A stretch of 47,124 bases of DNA from DASZZX01 sp036260415 (GTDB taxonomy: Bacteria; Actinomycetota; Nitriliruptoria; Nitriliruptorales; JAHWKO01). The notes under the pieces are model-generated. The model searched no databases. It was given only the letters and a program-made list of their open reading frames with translations, and had not been told where the DNA came from. Location: the NCBI GenBank assembly GCA_036260415.1, contig DASZZX010000186.1, positions 1-47,124 of the forward strand, written 5' to 3'. Within the stretch, counting starts at the first letter, position 1. Every line of letters begins with the position of its first letter. Both the position numbers and the translations under genes were made by a program. Positions 17,322 to 25,517 of the stretch are shown in pieces.

Positions 17322-17924
17322 GTGATCTACGAGGGTGCTGTCCAGGACCTGATCGATGAGCTCGGGCGCCTGCCCGGGATCGGACCCAAGAGCGCGCAGC
17401 GGCTCGCCTTCCACCTCCTCCAGGTCGACGCTGCTGACGCGCGGCGGCTGGCCGACGCCATCGTCCGTGTCAAGGACCGGGTGCGCTTCTGCGCCCGCTG
17501 CTTCAACGTGGCGGAGGCCAGCGAGTGCCACGTCTGCCGCGATCAGCGCCGCGACCCGCGCCTGCTGTGCGTGGTGGAGGAGCCCCGCGACGTGGTCGCG
17601 ATCGAACGCACGCGCGAGTTCCGCGGTCGCTACCACGTGCTGGGCGGGGCGATCTCACCGATCGACGGCATCGGGCCCGAGGACCTCCACGTCAAGGAGC
17701 TGCTGGGCCGGCTGGACGACGAGTCGGTCGACGAGGTCATCATCGCCACCAACCCCAACATCGAGGGCGAGGCCACCGCCTCCTACCTCGCGCGGCTCCT
17801 CCAGCCGCTCGGCGTGCGGGTCACCCGCATCGCCAGCGGCCTGCCGGTCGGCGGCGACCTGGACTACGCCGACGAGGTGACGCTGGGGCGCGCCTTCGCC
17901 GGGCGCCGCGACGTCGGCAGCTGA
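17322..17924 (+). CDS. recR: recombination mediator RecR
   Basis: A 200-residue DNA-repair protein that loads RecA with RecF/RecO. The helix-hairpin-helix LGRLPGIGPKSAQRLAFHLL occupies residues 14-33, the Cys4 zinc finger FCARCFNVAEASECHVCR residues 57-74, and the Toprim domain starts LLCVVEEPRDVVAIERT and contains ATNPNIEGEATASYLA. It begins 28 nt after dnaX (GTG at 17322) and is very likely cotranscribed with it. The small nucleoid protein YbaB/EbfC, usually encoded between dnaX and recR, is absent here. Confidence 0.96.
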   Translation: MIYEGAVQDLIDELGRLPGIGPKSAQRLAFHLLQVDAADARRLADAIVRVKDRVRFCARCFNVAEASECHVCRDQRRDPRLLCVVEEPRDVVAIERTREFRGRYHVLGGAISPIDGIGPEDLHVKELLGRLDDESVDEVIIATNPNIEGEATASYLARLLQPLGVRVTRIASGLPVGGDLDYADEVTLGRAFAGRRDVGS

Positions 17925-18021
17925 CCGCACCGGGTGGCCGGTCGCGTGCACGCCCCGCTGACGGCCCACCGCGCCGCTACCGCTGCACCGGCTGATGGCC
18001 CAGGCCGATAACGCATAGCAG

Positions 18022-18049
18022 TTGGACCACCACGTTGCGCGGTTACACT
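18022..18049 (+). promoter_or_regulatory. sigma-70-type promoter of the HD-GYP gene
   Basis: TTGGAC (18022-18027) and TACACT (18044-18049) are separated by 16 nt, giving a start near 18056 and a roughly 40-nt leader before the ATG at 18095. Confidence 0.5.
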
Positions 18050-18094
18050 GCCTGTTGGGGTGACCCTGCACGCGCCTTGGGGGAAGGCAGCGCC

Positions 18095-19309
18095 ATGGGG
18101 AACGACACGACCGGTCACGACGCCGGACCGCCGACCGCGCAGAACCCTTCCACGGTCGTGGCGGCGGAGCTGGCCGAGGCGAACATCCTCATCATCGACG
18201 ACCAGCCCGCCGACGTCACGCTGCTGCGCCAACTGCTCGCCAGCGCCGGCTACGCCCGGGTCGACGCCGCCACCGACTCCGCCGCGGCCGTCGACCGTGT
18301 CCAGGCGCTGGATCCGGACCTGATCGTGCTCGACCTGCACATGCCCGGCGTGGACGGGTTCGAGGTGATGCGCCGGATCACCGCCGAGCTCCACCCCGGC
18401 CAACTCCTGCCGATCCTCGTCCTCACCGCCGACGTGGACCCGGCGGTCAAGCACCGCGCCCTCGGCGCCGGTGCGACCGACTTCCTGGCCAAACCGATGG
18501 ACCACACCGAGCTGCTGCTGCGTGTCCGCAACCTGCTGCGGACCCGGTCGCTACACCGTGAGCTCGACCAGCAGAACGAACGGCTCAAGGAGCACGTGCG
18601 CGAGCGCACTGCCCACCTGTGGGAAGCCATCAACCGCCTGCAGGCCACGGAGGAGGAGCTGCGCAGCTCCTACGAGGAGACCGTCCATCGGCTGGCCGCG
18701 GCGGCCGAGTTCCGCGACGAGGAGACCGGCCAGCACATCCAGCGCATGAGCCGCTACGCGTCGCTGCTAGCTGACAGCGCCGGGCTGTCTCCTGAACGCT
18801 GCCGCGCGCTGCAGCTGGCCGCGACCATGCACGACGTCGGCAAGATCGGCGTTCCCGACGGCATCCTGCTCAAGGCGATGCGGCTGAGCGCGGAGGAGTT
18901 CGCACAGGTCGAGCAGCACACGACCATCGGTCACGGGATCCTGGAGGGTTCCAGGTCGGAGCTGCTGCGGCTCGCCGCCACCATCGCCTGGACCCACCAC
19001 GAGCGCTGGGACGGTGGCGGCTACCCGCGCGGTCTGTCGGACAGTGACATCCCGCTGGAGGGCAGGATCGCCGCGGTCGCCGACGTGTTCGACGCGCTGA
19101 CGACGGACCGGATCTACCGGCCGGCCTTCCCCCTGGGCAAGGCCATCGAGATGATGCGCGCCGAGCGGGGCGCCCACTTCGACCCCGACCTGCTCGACCT
19201 GTTCCTCGCGTCGATGGACGAGGTCGTCACGATCCTGCACGACCACCGCGACAAGACCACCCGCCCCGAGGTCGTCCCCAGCGAAGCGGTCAGCCTCGGC
19301 CACGCGTGA
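18095..19309 (+). CDS. response regulator with HD-GYP phosphodiesterase domain (RpfG-like)
   Basis: A 404-residue cytosolic two-domain protein. The REC domain is at about residues 30-150: ILIIDDQPAD acidic pair, LIVLDLHMPGVDG phosphoacceptor Asp, VLTADVD and AKPMD. A coiled linker (LDQQNERLKEHVRERTAHLW) leads to the HD-GYP domain, with MHDVGKIGVPD (HD pair), HHERWDGGGYPRGL (HHE and GYP) and VADVFDALTTDR. All metal-binding and GYP residues are present, so c-di-GMP hydrolysis is expected, controlled by phosphorylation. No sensor kinase is adjacent. The ATG at 18095 follows GGGGGAAGG. Confidence 0.93.
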   Translation: MGNDTTGHDAGPPTAQNPSTVVAAELAEANILIIDDQPADVTLLRQLLASAGYARVDAATDSAAAVDRVQALDPDLIVLDLHMPGVDGFEVMRRITAELHPGQLLPILVLTADVDPAVKHRALGAGATDFLAKPMDHTELLLRVRNLLRTRSLHRELDQQNERLKEHVRERTAHLWEAINRLQATEEELRSSYEETVHRLAAAAEFRDEETGQHIQRMSRYASLLADSAGLSPERCRALQLAATMHDVGKIGVPDGILLKAMRLSAEEFAQVEQHTTIGHGILEGSRSELLRLAATIAWTHHERWDGGGYPRGLSDSDIPLEGRIAAVADVFDALTTDRIYRPAFPLGKAIEMMRAERGAHFDPDLLDLFLASMDEVVTILHDHRDKTTRPEVVPSEAVSLGHA

Positions 19310-19593
19310 GCCGATCCCGCCGACCGGTGTGACGGTTGACGGCTCACGGTCGGTCGGATGGTCGAGGTCACGTGGGCGACCCCGGCCTCGTCGGCGATCA
19401 CCGTCCGTCGAAGGCCGCTGCGGTGTTGCGCCAGCAATGGCCCACGCCGCCGCGGAGATGCATCACCGCCCCGCCGCCGCCCCCGTCCGGCGAGCAGGGT
19501 CGACGTCAGGCACCGGGCCGGGTCGGCCCCGCGGGTGGGTCGCGTCGACGGGTCGTCCGTCCGTCCGCGCCGGGCGCTGTCCCACTTGCCACC

Positions 19594-20280
19594 ATGGTTC
19601 GCGTGGCGAGGACCGACGTGTTCGAGAACCGCAGCGACGCCGGCCGCCAGCTCGCGCAGCGGCTGCAACCCATCGCCGAGGAGCAGCCGGTGATCCTGGG
19701 GCTGCCACGCGGCGGTGTCCCGGTCGCCTTCGAGGTCGCCGTGGCCCTCCACGTGCCGCTCGACGTGCTGGTGGTGCGCAAGGTCGGAGCGCCGCACAAC
19801 CCCGAGTTCGGGGTGGGGGCGGTCGGTGAGGGCGGGGTGCTCCTGCTCGATGACAGCTCGTTGTCCGCTCTGGGACTGTCGCGCGAGGACATGGAGCCGA
19901 CGATCGAGCGTGAACGGGAGGAGCTGGAACGGCGGCTCGAGCGCTACCGCAGCGGACGGCCCGGCGTGCCGATCGAAGGGCGGACCGCCGTGGTGGTCGA
20001 CGACGGCATCGCCACGGGGGTGTCCGCGACCGCGGCGGCGCGGGTGCTGCGGGCACGGGAGGTCGCCCGTGCCGTGCTCGCGGTGCCGGTCGGGGCGCCC
20101 GAGAGCGTGCGCTCGCTGGAGGACGTGTACGACGAGGTGATCACGTTGCGTACCCCGCGAGGGTTCATGGCGGTCGGTGCCTGGTACCACGACTTCGGAC
20201 AGACCACCGACGACACGGTCGTCGATCTCCTCGCTCGTGCGTACCAGCAGCAGGGGGAGGACGACAGCGATGACACGTGA
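19594..20280 (+). CDS. phosphoribosyltransferase family protein
   Basis: A 228-residue type I phosphoribosyltransferase-fold protein. The PRPP-binding motif AVVVDDGIATGVSATAAARV is near residues 132-151, the flexible-hood region includes VVRKVGAPHNPEFGVGAVGE, and the start is FENRSDAGRQLAQRL. This subfamily lacks an assigned purine or pyrimidine substrate. Its last 11 nt overlap the start of the next gene, a dienelactone-hydrolase-like protein. The two are frequently adjacent or fused in bacteria, so they probably act together. The ATG at 19594 is used; a GTG a few codons in is possible. The preceding 284 nt contain no other gene. Confidence 0.88.
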   Translation: MVRVARTDVFENRSDAGRQLAQRLQPIAEEQPVILGLPRGGVPVAFEVAVALHVPLDVLVVRKVGAPHNPEFGVGAVGEGGVLLLDDSSLSALGLSREDMEPTIEREREELERRLERYRSGRPGVPIEGRTAVVVDDGIATGVSATAAARVLRAREVARAVLAVPVGAPESVRSLEDVYDEVITLRTPRGFMAVGAWYHDFGQTTDDTVVDLLARAYQQQGEDDSDDT

Positions 20281-20902
20281 CGTCGAGGTCACTGCGGACG
20301 GGGTGCAACTGCCCGGGTACCTCGCCGTGCCGGACGCGGCGGGCGGTCTGGTGCTGTTCGCCCACGGCAGCGGCAGCAGCCGCGACAGCCCGCGCAACCA
20401 GCACGTCGCCGACGTGCTCAACGAGGCGGGGTTCGCCACGCTGCTGTTCGACCTGCTCACCCCGGTCGAGGAGCGTGACCGGGCCAACGTGTTCGACATC
20501 GAGCTGCTGGGCGACCGGCTGGTCGCGGCCGCCCGCTGGCGGGATGAGGTGGGCCAGGTCGGGTCGCTGCCGCTGGGCCTGTTCGGGGCCAGCACCGGGG
20601 CGGCGGCCGCTCTGGTCGCCGCGGCCGAGCTGCCCGACGAGGTCCGCGCCGTGGTCTCGCGTGGCGGTCGCCCCGACCTCGCCAAGGGCCATCTCGCCGG
20701 CGTGCTCGCCCCCACCCTGCTGGTGGTGGGCGGCCTCGACACGGCAGTGATCGACATGAACCAGGAGGCCGCCGCCCAGCTCACCGCCGAGCACGAGCTG
20801 CGCATCGTGGAGGGGGCGTCCCACCTCTTCGAGGAGCCCGGCAAGCTCGACCAGGTCGCCGACCACGCGGTCGGCTGGTTCCGCCGGCACCTGGCCGGCT
20901 GA
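20270..20902 (+). CDS. dienelactone-hydrolase-like alpha/beta hydrolase
   Basis: A 210-residue protein. The oxyanion region is LVLFAHGSGSSRDSPRNQ, the nucleophile elbow LGLFGASTGAAAALVAAAEL (GxSxG), the acid lies in VVGGLDTAVIDMN, and the base in EGASHLFEEPGKL. The start ATG overlaps the phosphoribosyltransferase stop region by 11 nt and follows GGGGGAGGAC. The gene is 15 nt from rtcB, so phosphoribosyltransferase, hydrolase and rtcB may form one operon. Substrate unknown. Confidence 0.88.
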   Translation: MTRDVEVTADGVQLPGYLAVPDAAGGLVLFAHGSGSSRDSPRNQHVADVLNEAGFATLLFDLLTPVEERDRANVFDIELLGDRLVAAARWRDEVGQVGSLPLGLFGASTGAAAALVAAAELPDEVRAVVSRGGRPDLAKGHLAGVLAPTLLVVGGLDTAVIDMNQEAAAQLTAEHELRIVEGASHLFEEPGKLDQVADHAVGWFRRHLAG

Positions 20903-20917
20903 CGCGGGAGGTCCGGG

Positions 20918-22366
20918 ATGCAGCTGTCCGAGGAGACCCCCTACCGCTGGCGCATCGCCCCCACCGGCCAGATGCGCGTCCCGGGTGTCGTGTTCAGTTC
21001 CCGACGCCTGCTGCCGGCCGTGGAGGAGGACGAGTCGCTGCAGCAGGTCACCAACGTCGCCACCCTGCCGGGGATCGTCGGCGCCAGCTTCGCCATGCCC
21101 GACATGCACTGGGGCTACGGCTTCCCCATCGGAGGTGTGGCCGCCACCGACATCGACGAGGGCGGGGTGGTCTCGCCCGGCGGGGTCGGGTTCGACATCT
21201 CCTGCGGGGTGCGCCTGCTGACCGCCCCGATGACCCGCGACGAGCTGGGAGCCGACGACCTCGAGCGCATCATGGACCGACTGGACCGCAGCGTGCCGCG
21301 GGGCCTGGGGCGGGGCGCGGTGTGGCAGCTGGGCGACGAGGACCAGCTGGTGCAGATCCTCACGCGCGGCTCGGCGTACGCGGTGGAGCGTGGGCGCGGC
21401 ACCGACCGCGACCTCGAGCGCACCGAGGACGGCGGCTTCCTCGAGGACGCCGACCCGACCCGCGTCAGCAGCCGGGCGCTGGAGCGCGGGCTGGAGCAGG
21501 TCGGCAGCCTCGGCTCCGGCAACCACTTCCTCGAGGTGCAGTACGTCGACGAGCTGTTCGACGCCGAGGTGGCGGCGGGCTTCGGTCTGGAGCAGGACCA
21601 GGTGTGCGTGATGATCCACACCGGCTCGCGCGGCCTCGGTCACCAGGTCTGCCAGGACCACGTGCGCAAGATGCAGCAGGCGATGCGCGCCTACGGCATC
21701 GACGTGCCCGACCGTCAGCTGGCGTGCGCCCCGGTGGACTCGCCGCAGGGCGCGGCCTACCTGCAGGCGATGGCGGCCGGCGCCAACTTCGGGCGTGCCA
21801 ACCGCCAGCTGCTGGCCGAGGCCACCCGCGACGCGTTCGGGGAGGTCACCGGACGACGCGACCTGGAGCTGCTCTACGACGTGTCACACAACATGGCCAA
21901 GGTCGAGGAGCATCGCGTCGACACGCGCCCCGAGGCCCGTGGGAACGGCGCGGTGCGCCGACTGTGCGTGCACCGCAAGGGATCCACGCTGGCGCTGCCG
22001 CCCGACGACCCGCGGCTACCGCAGGACCTGCGGCCCTACGGTCAGCCGGTGCTGATCCCCGGCTCGATGGGGACCGGCTCGTACGTGCTGACCGGCGTGT
22101 CCGGCAACCCGGCGTTCGACTCGACCGCGCACGGAGCCGGACGCACCATGAGCCGCAAGCAGGCACGGTCCCGCCAGCGGGGCGACGACCTCCACCGCGA
22201 GCTGGAGTCGCGCGGGATCCTGGTACGCGAGGAATCCGAGCGGGACCTGCCCGAGGAGGCCCCCTACGCCTACAAGGACGTGGACGAGGTGGTCCGGGTC
22301 TGCGAGCAGGCCGGCCTGTCCCGCCGGGTGGCGCGCGTGCGGCCGCTGGGGGTGGTCAAGGGCTGA
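20918..22366 (+). CDS. rtcB: RNA-splicing ligase RtcB
   Basis: A 482-residue ligase that joins 2',3'-cyclic-phosphate (or 3'-phosphate) and 5'-OH RNA ends with GTP and Mn2+. Motifs are AMPDMHWGYGFPIGGVAA, GGVGFDISCGVRLL (metal-ligand Asp and Cys), LGSGNHFLEVQYV, HTGSRGLGHQVC, the guanylylated His in LCVHRKGSTLALPP, and the C-terminal STAHGAGRTMSRKQA. The start ATG at 20918 follows GGGAGGTCCGGG. It is full length. Its activator archease is encoded 0.8 kb downstream on the opposite strand, in an unusual membrane-fused form. Confidence 0.96.
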   Translation: MQLSEETPYRWRIAPTGQMRVPGVVFSSRRLLPAVEEDESLQQVTNVATLPGIVGASFAMPDMHWGYGFPIGGVAATDIDEGGVVSPGGVGFDISCGVRLLTAPMTRDELGADDLERIMDRLDRSVPRGLGRGAVWQLGDEDQLVQILTRGSAYAVERGRGTDRDLERTEDGGFLEDADPTRVSSRALERGLEQVGSLGSGNHFLEVQYVDELFDAEVAAGFGLEQDQVCVMIHTGSRGLGHQVCQDHVRKMQQAMRAYGIDVPDRQLACAPVDSPQGAAYLQAMAAGANFGRANRQLLAEATRDAFGEVTGRRDLELLYDVSHNMAKVEEHRVDTRPEARGNGAVRRLCVHRKGSTLALPPDDPRLPQDLRPYGQPVLIPGSMGTGSYVLTGVSGNPAFDSTAHGAGRTMSRKQARSRQRGDDLHRELESRGILVREESERDLPEEAPYAYKDVDEVVRVCEQAGLSRRVARVRPLGVVKG

Positions 22367-22414
22367 GCCGAGCACGGCCGCGGGCGCGGGCGCGAACGCG
22401 GCGGCGGCAGGGTG

Positions 22415-23179
22415 TCAGCGGCGCGACGTCCAGAAGACGTCGGTGCGGTAGGGGTGGACCACGTGCTCGCGGCCCCGGGTGTCGGGGTGGGTGGCGAGCA
22501 CCTGCCGGATCGCGGCCAGCGCCTCGGCGTGGCGCTGCTCGTCGAGGGCAGCGATGAAGCTGGTCGACGCGTAACGCTCCACCACCTCGTCGGGGGTCAG
22601 CCGCTGCGGGTGCGGGAACGAGCGCTCCCGCAACGGGCCGAACCGGTCGGTGCGGTCGAAGGCCTCACGCCACTCCCCGTGGCGCCAGCGCGGCGCGTCC
22701 CCCGCGTAGCGGTCCACGACGCGCGCGATCTCGGCGACCCACGCGACCGACGACCCGTCGCGCGCGTTCCACACCAGCGCGAGACCCCCTCCCGGACGCA
22801 GCGCCCGGTGCCAGTCGCGCAGCGCCGCCTCGCCGTCGAACCAGTGGAACGCCTGGCCGGCGACGATCGCGTCGAGCGACGCGTCACGGAAGGGCAGACG
22901 CTCGGCGACCGCCGCGACCGCCGCGACCCTGTCGAGGTCGGCCAGGTGGGCACGCATGCCCTCGACCGGCTCGACGGCGACCAGCGCCGCGCCGGTCGGG
23001 CGCAGCTGGCGGGTGAGCTTGCCCGTCCCCGCCCCGACGTCCGCCACCCGTCGACCGGGTCCGACACCCAGCACCTCGACGATCCAGGCCACGGCCGCCT
23101 CCGGGTAGTCGGGACGGGCCCGCTCGTACGTGTCGGCCACCTCCCCGAACGCCTCCGCCAGCGGGTGGACGCGGCCCAT
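22415..23179 (-). CDS. class I SAM-dependent methyltransferase
   Basis: A 254-residue protein. SAM motif I VADVGAGTGKLTRQL is near residues 45-59, motif II VAVEPVEGMRAHL, and the later AERLPFRDASLDAIVAGQAF and ALRPGGGLALVWNARD belong to the methyltransferase-11 type seen in ubiquinone/menaquinone and small-molecule enzymes. The FGEVADTYERARPDYPEAAV beginning is typical. The start ATG at 23179 lies 10 nt after the archease-fusion stop, within a short duplicated GATGGGCCGCT, so it is cotranscribed with that gene. Substrate unknown; an RNA role beside rtcB/archease is only speculation. Confidence 0.88.
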   Translation of the reverse strand: MGRVHPLAEAFGEVADTYERARPDYPEAAVAWIVEVLGVGPGRRVADVGAGTGKLTRQLRPTGAALVAVEPVEGMRAHLADLDRVAAVAAVAERLPFRDASLDAIVAGQAFHWFDGEAALRDWHRALRPGGGLALVWNARDGSSVAWVAEIARVVDRYAGDAPRWRHGEWREAFDRTDRFGPLRERSFPHPQRLTPDEVVERYASTSFIAALDEQRHAEALAAIRQVLATHPDTRGREHVVHPYRTDVFWTSRR

Positions 23180-23189
23180 CAGCGGCCCA

Positions 23190-24113
23190 TCACACGTCCA
23201 CGGTGACGCGGCAGCGCCACCCGTGGGGTCGCTGCTCGACCTCCAGGCGGTGGTAGGTGATCGCTTTGGGGACCGCGCCGGCCGGGCGGACCGCCGCGAC
23301 CGGGGCCAGGACGAGCTCGCCGACGAGGCCCCCGTCCTCACCGTCGTGGAGGTCGGCGCGCACGGGCACGAGGCCGCGCACGTCGAGCAGGTAGATCACC
23401 TCGTCGAGCAGATCGACCAGGATGTCGTCGTCGGCACCCGGGGCGAGCGCGATCGCGTGCCGCCCCTCGGCGGGTACCTCGGTGGTCTCCGCGAAGGACG
23501 CCACCAGCGCGCGGACCGCCTGCGCGAAGCACGCCGCCCGGGTCGGTCCCCAGGCGGCGAAGGCAGTGTCCGCGGTGTGCGGCAGAACCTCGAACCCGGA
23601 CCCGAGCGGGCCCTCCGCGCTCTGCGGGTCGGTCTCCCCGCCGGCGGGCGCCCGCGGTCTGCTGCCACCCCGCGCAGCGTCCCCGCGTCGGCCCGGCGGG
23701 GGACCCGGGGACGAGCCGGTGGCGAGCGCGGCCGCGACCAGCAGCGTGGCGACGGCTGCGATGGTGGTGACCACCCCGGAGGTCATGGCGCCGTCGGGCC
23801 CGGCCCCCACCCACGTCACGATCAGACCGCCACCAGCGACGGCGGTGAGCAGGCGTGGCCATCCAGCGTCACCGACCAGTGCGGGCAGCGCTGCTGCCGC
23901 TGCGAGCGCCACCAGGGCCAGCGCCACGGTCGGCTGGCTGGCGCGGGCCCCGAGCGAGCCGAGTCCCAGCCACAGGGCTGGGGTCCCCTCCGCGGTCCAC
24001 GGCAGGAACGCCGCCACGACCAGCCCAGCTGCGGCCAGCAGCGCGAGCGTGCGCCCCACCCCGCCGGCCGTCGTGCGGGCGGTGGGCAACGGCGGTGGGG
24101 CGGTCAGTGTCAC
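23190..24113 (-). CDS. archease fused to N-terminal four-helix membrane domain
   Basis: A 307-residue protein. Residues 1-133 hold four predicted membrane helices (about 21-40, 61-81, 87-103, 112-133, e.g. VVTTIAAVATLLVAAALATG). A Pro/Arg/Gly-rich linker (134-172) leads to a complete archease domain (174-307): FEVLPHTADTAFAAWGPTRA with the metal-binding HTAD, and the C-terminal AITYHRLEVEQRPHGWRCRV followed by TVDV. Archease is normally a free protein of about 140 residues that activates RtcB. No ATG or GTG occurs between the last helix and the domain, so a separate soluble start is hard to place. The GTG at 24113 has a weak ribosome site, so the exact start is uncertain. Confidence 0.82.
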   Translation of the reverse strand: MTLTAPPPLPTARTTAGGVGRTLALLAAAGLVVAAFLPWTAEGTPALWLGLGSLGARASQPTVALALVALAAAAALPALVGDAGWPRLLTAVAGGGLIVTWVGAGPDGAMTSGVVTTIAAVATLLVAAALATGSSPGPPPGRRGDAARGGSRPRAPAGGETDPQSAEGPLGSGFEVLPHTADTAFAAWGPTRAACFAQAVRALVASFAETTEVPAEGRHAIALAPGADDDILVDLLDEVIYLLDVRGLVPVRADLHDGEDGGLVGELVLAPVAAVRPAGAVPKAITYHRLEVEQRPHGWRCRVTVDV

Positions 24114-24244
24114 CGCCCAGGAGGCTACTGCCGCTACGCTGGCCGACCGCGGGGACGTCCGGTCACGGCGGCCGCGATCGCGGTCGGCGGCGCATCCCCA
24201 CCCAGCCGTCCGCGCGTGCCCGCCCGGCAGCCCTGGAGCGGCGT

Positions 24245-25492
24245 GTGGCCCTGGTCGTGCAGAAGTACGGCGGGACGTCGGTCGGTGACGTGCCGCGCAT
24301 CCAGCGCGTCGCCGGCCGCATCGCCGCCGCGAGGCACGTCGGGGACGACGTGGTGGTCGTCGTGTCCGCCATGGGCAGGACCACCGACGACCTCGTGTCG
24401 CTCGCGCGCGAGATCTGTCCGGTCCCGCCCGGCCGGGAACTGGACATGCTGCTCACCGCCGGCGAACGCATCTCGATGGCCCTGCTGGCCATGGCGCTGT
24501 CGGAGCGTGGCATCTCGGCCCGGTCGTTCACCGGCTCGCAGGCGGGCATCATCACCGACGCGCTGCACGGCAAGGCACGGATCGTCGACATCACCCCCGG
24601 CCGTGTGCGCGAGGGCCTCGCGGAGGGGGACGTGGTCATCGTCGCCGGTTTCCAGGGCGTGTCGCAGGACACCAAGGACGTCACCACGTTGGGGCGCGGC
24701 GGGTCCGACACCACGGCCGTCGCACTGGCTTCGGCGCTCGCCGCTGACCGGTGCGAGGTCTACACCGACGTCGACGGGGTCTACACCGCCGACCCGCGCA
24801 TCGTGCCGCAGGCCCGCAAGCTGCACTACCTGTCCTTCGACGAGATGCTCGAGCTGGCCGCGCAGGGCGCCAGGGTGCTGCAGACCCGCTCGGTGGAGTT
24901 CGCCCGCAACTACGGTGTCCTGCTCCACGTGCGCTCGTCGTTCACCTACGACGAAGGCACCTGGGTCGGGGCGGAGGACGACAAGAGGATGGAAGACGCC
25001 TACATCTCCGGCATCGCGCACGACACGACCGAGGCGAAGGTGACCGTCCAAGGCGTGCCCGACCGGCCGGGCGTCGCGGCGCGCATGTTCGTCGCCTTGG
25101 CCGCCGAGGGGGTCAACGTCGACATGATCGTCCAGAACGTCTCGGTGAACGGCATCACCGACATCTCGTTCACCGTGCCGCGGGACGATGCACGCCACGC
25201 CGCCGACGTCATCCGCTCCATCCAAGGCGAGCTGGAAGCCCAGCACGTGCTGGTCGATGATGACGTGGCCAAGGTGGCGCTGATCGGTGCGGGGATGAAG
25301 ACCCATCCGGGTGTGGCAGCGACGATGTTCCAGGCGCTATCAGAAGCAGGGGTGAACATCGAGATGATCTCGACCTCGACCATCCGCATCTCGGTGGTGG
25401 TCCGCGGCGAGCAGGTCGAGGATGCGGTGCGGGCGATCCACGACGCGTTCCATCTGGAGGTGGCCCCGGTGCGCGAGGACGGCGCCGCCTGA
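24245..25492 (+). CDS. lysC: aspartate kinase
   Basis: First enzyme of the aspartate pathway (Lys, Thr, Met, diaminopimelate), 415 residues. It starts LVVQKYGGTSVGD (kinase lysine motif), then LLTAGERISMALLAMAL, GFQGVSQDTKDVTTLGRGGS and YTDVDGVYTADPR. Two ACT domains follow (VTVQGVPDRPGVAARMF and VALIGAGMKTHPGVAATMFQ), which mediate feedback inhibition by lysine/threonine. The GTG at 24245 fits the conserved start. As in other actinobacteria, an internal start could give a separate ACT-only beta subunit, but none is obvious. Followed by asd 25 nt later. Confidence 0.96.
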   Translation: MALVVQKYGGTSVGDVPRIQRVAGRIAAARHVGDDVVVVVSAMGRTTDDLVSLAREICPVPPGRELDMLLTAGERISMALLAMALSERGISARSFTGSQAGIITDALHGKARIVDITPGRVREGLAEGDVVIVAGFQGVSQDTKDVTTLGRGGSDTTAVALASALAADRCEVYTDVDGVYTADPRIVPQARKLHYLSFDEMLELAAQGARVLQTRSVEFARNYGVLLHVRSSFTYDEGTWVGAEDDKRMEDAYISGIAHDTTEAKVTVQGVPDRPGVAARMFVALAAEGVNVDMIVQNVSVNGITDISFTVPRDDARHAADVIRSIQGELEAQHVLVDDDVAKVALIGAGMKTHPGVAATMFQALSEAGVNIEMISTSTIRISVVVRGEQVEDAVRAIHDAFHLEVAPVREDGAA

Positions 25493-25517
25493 CAGCCGAC
25501 CCGGCGAGGAGGACGAC

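Noticed and set aside
19310..19593. Missed gene between the HD-GYP and phosphoribosyltransferase genes
   Set aside because: Open frames continue into the phosphoribosyltransferase gene only by chance; upstream residues show no conservation-like pattern and no start signal.
24114..24244. Lysine riboswitch ahead of lysC
   Set aside because: Only about 130 nt are available in the divergent region and no lysine-aptamer core sequence is seen.
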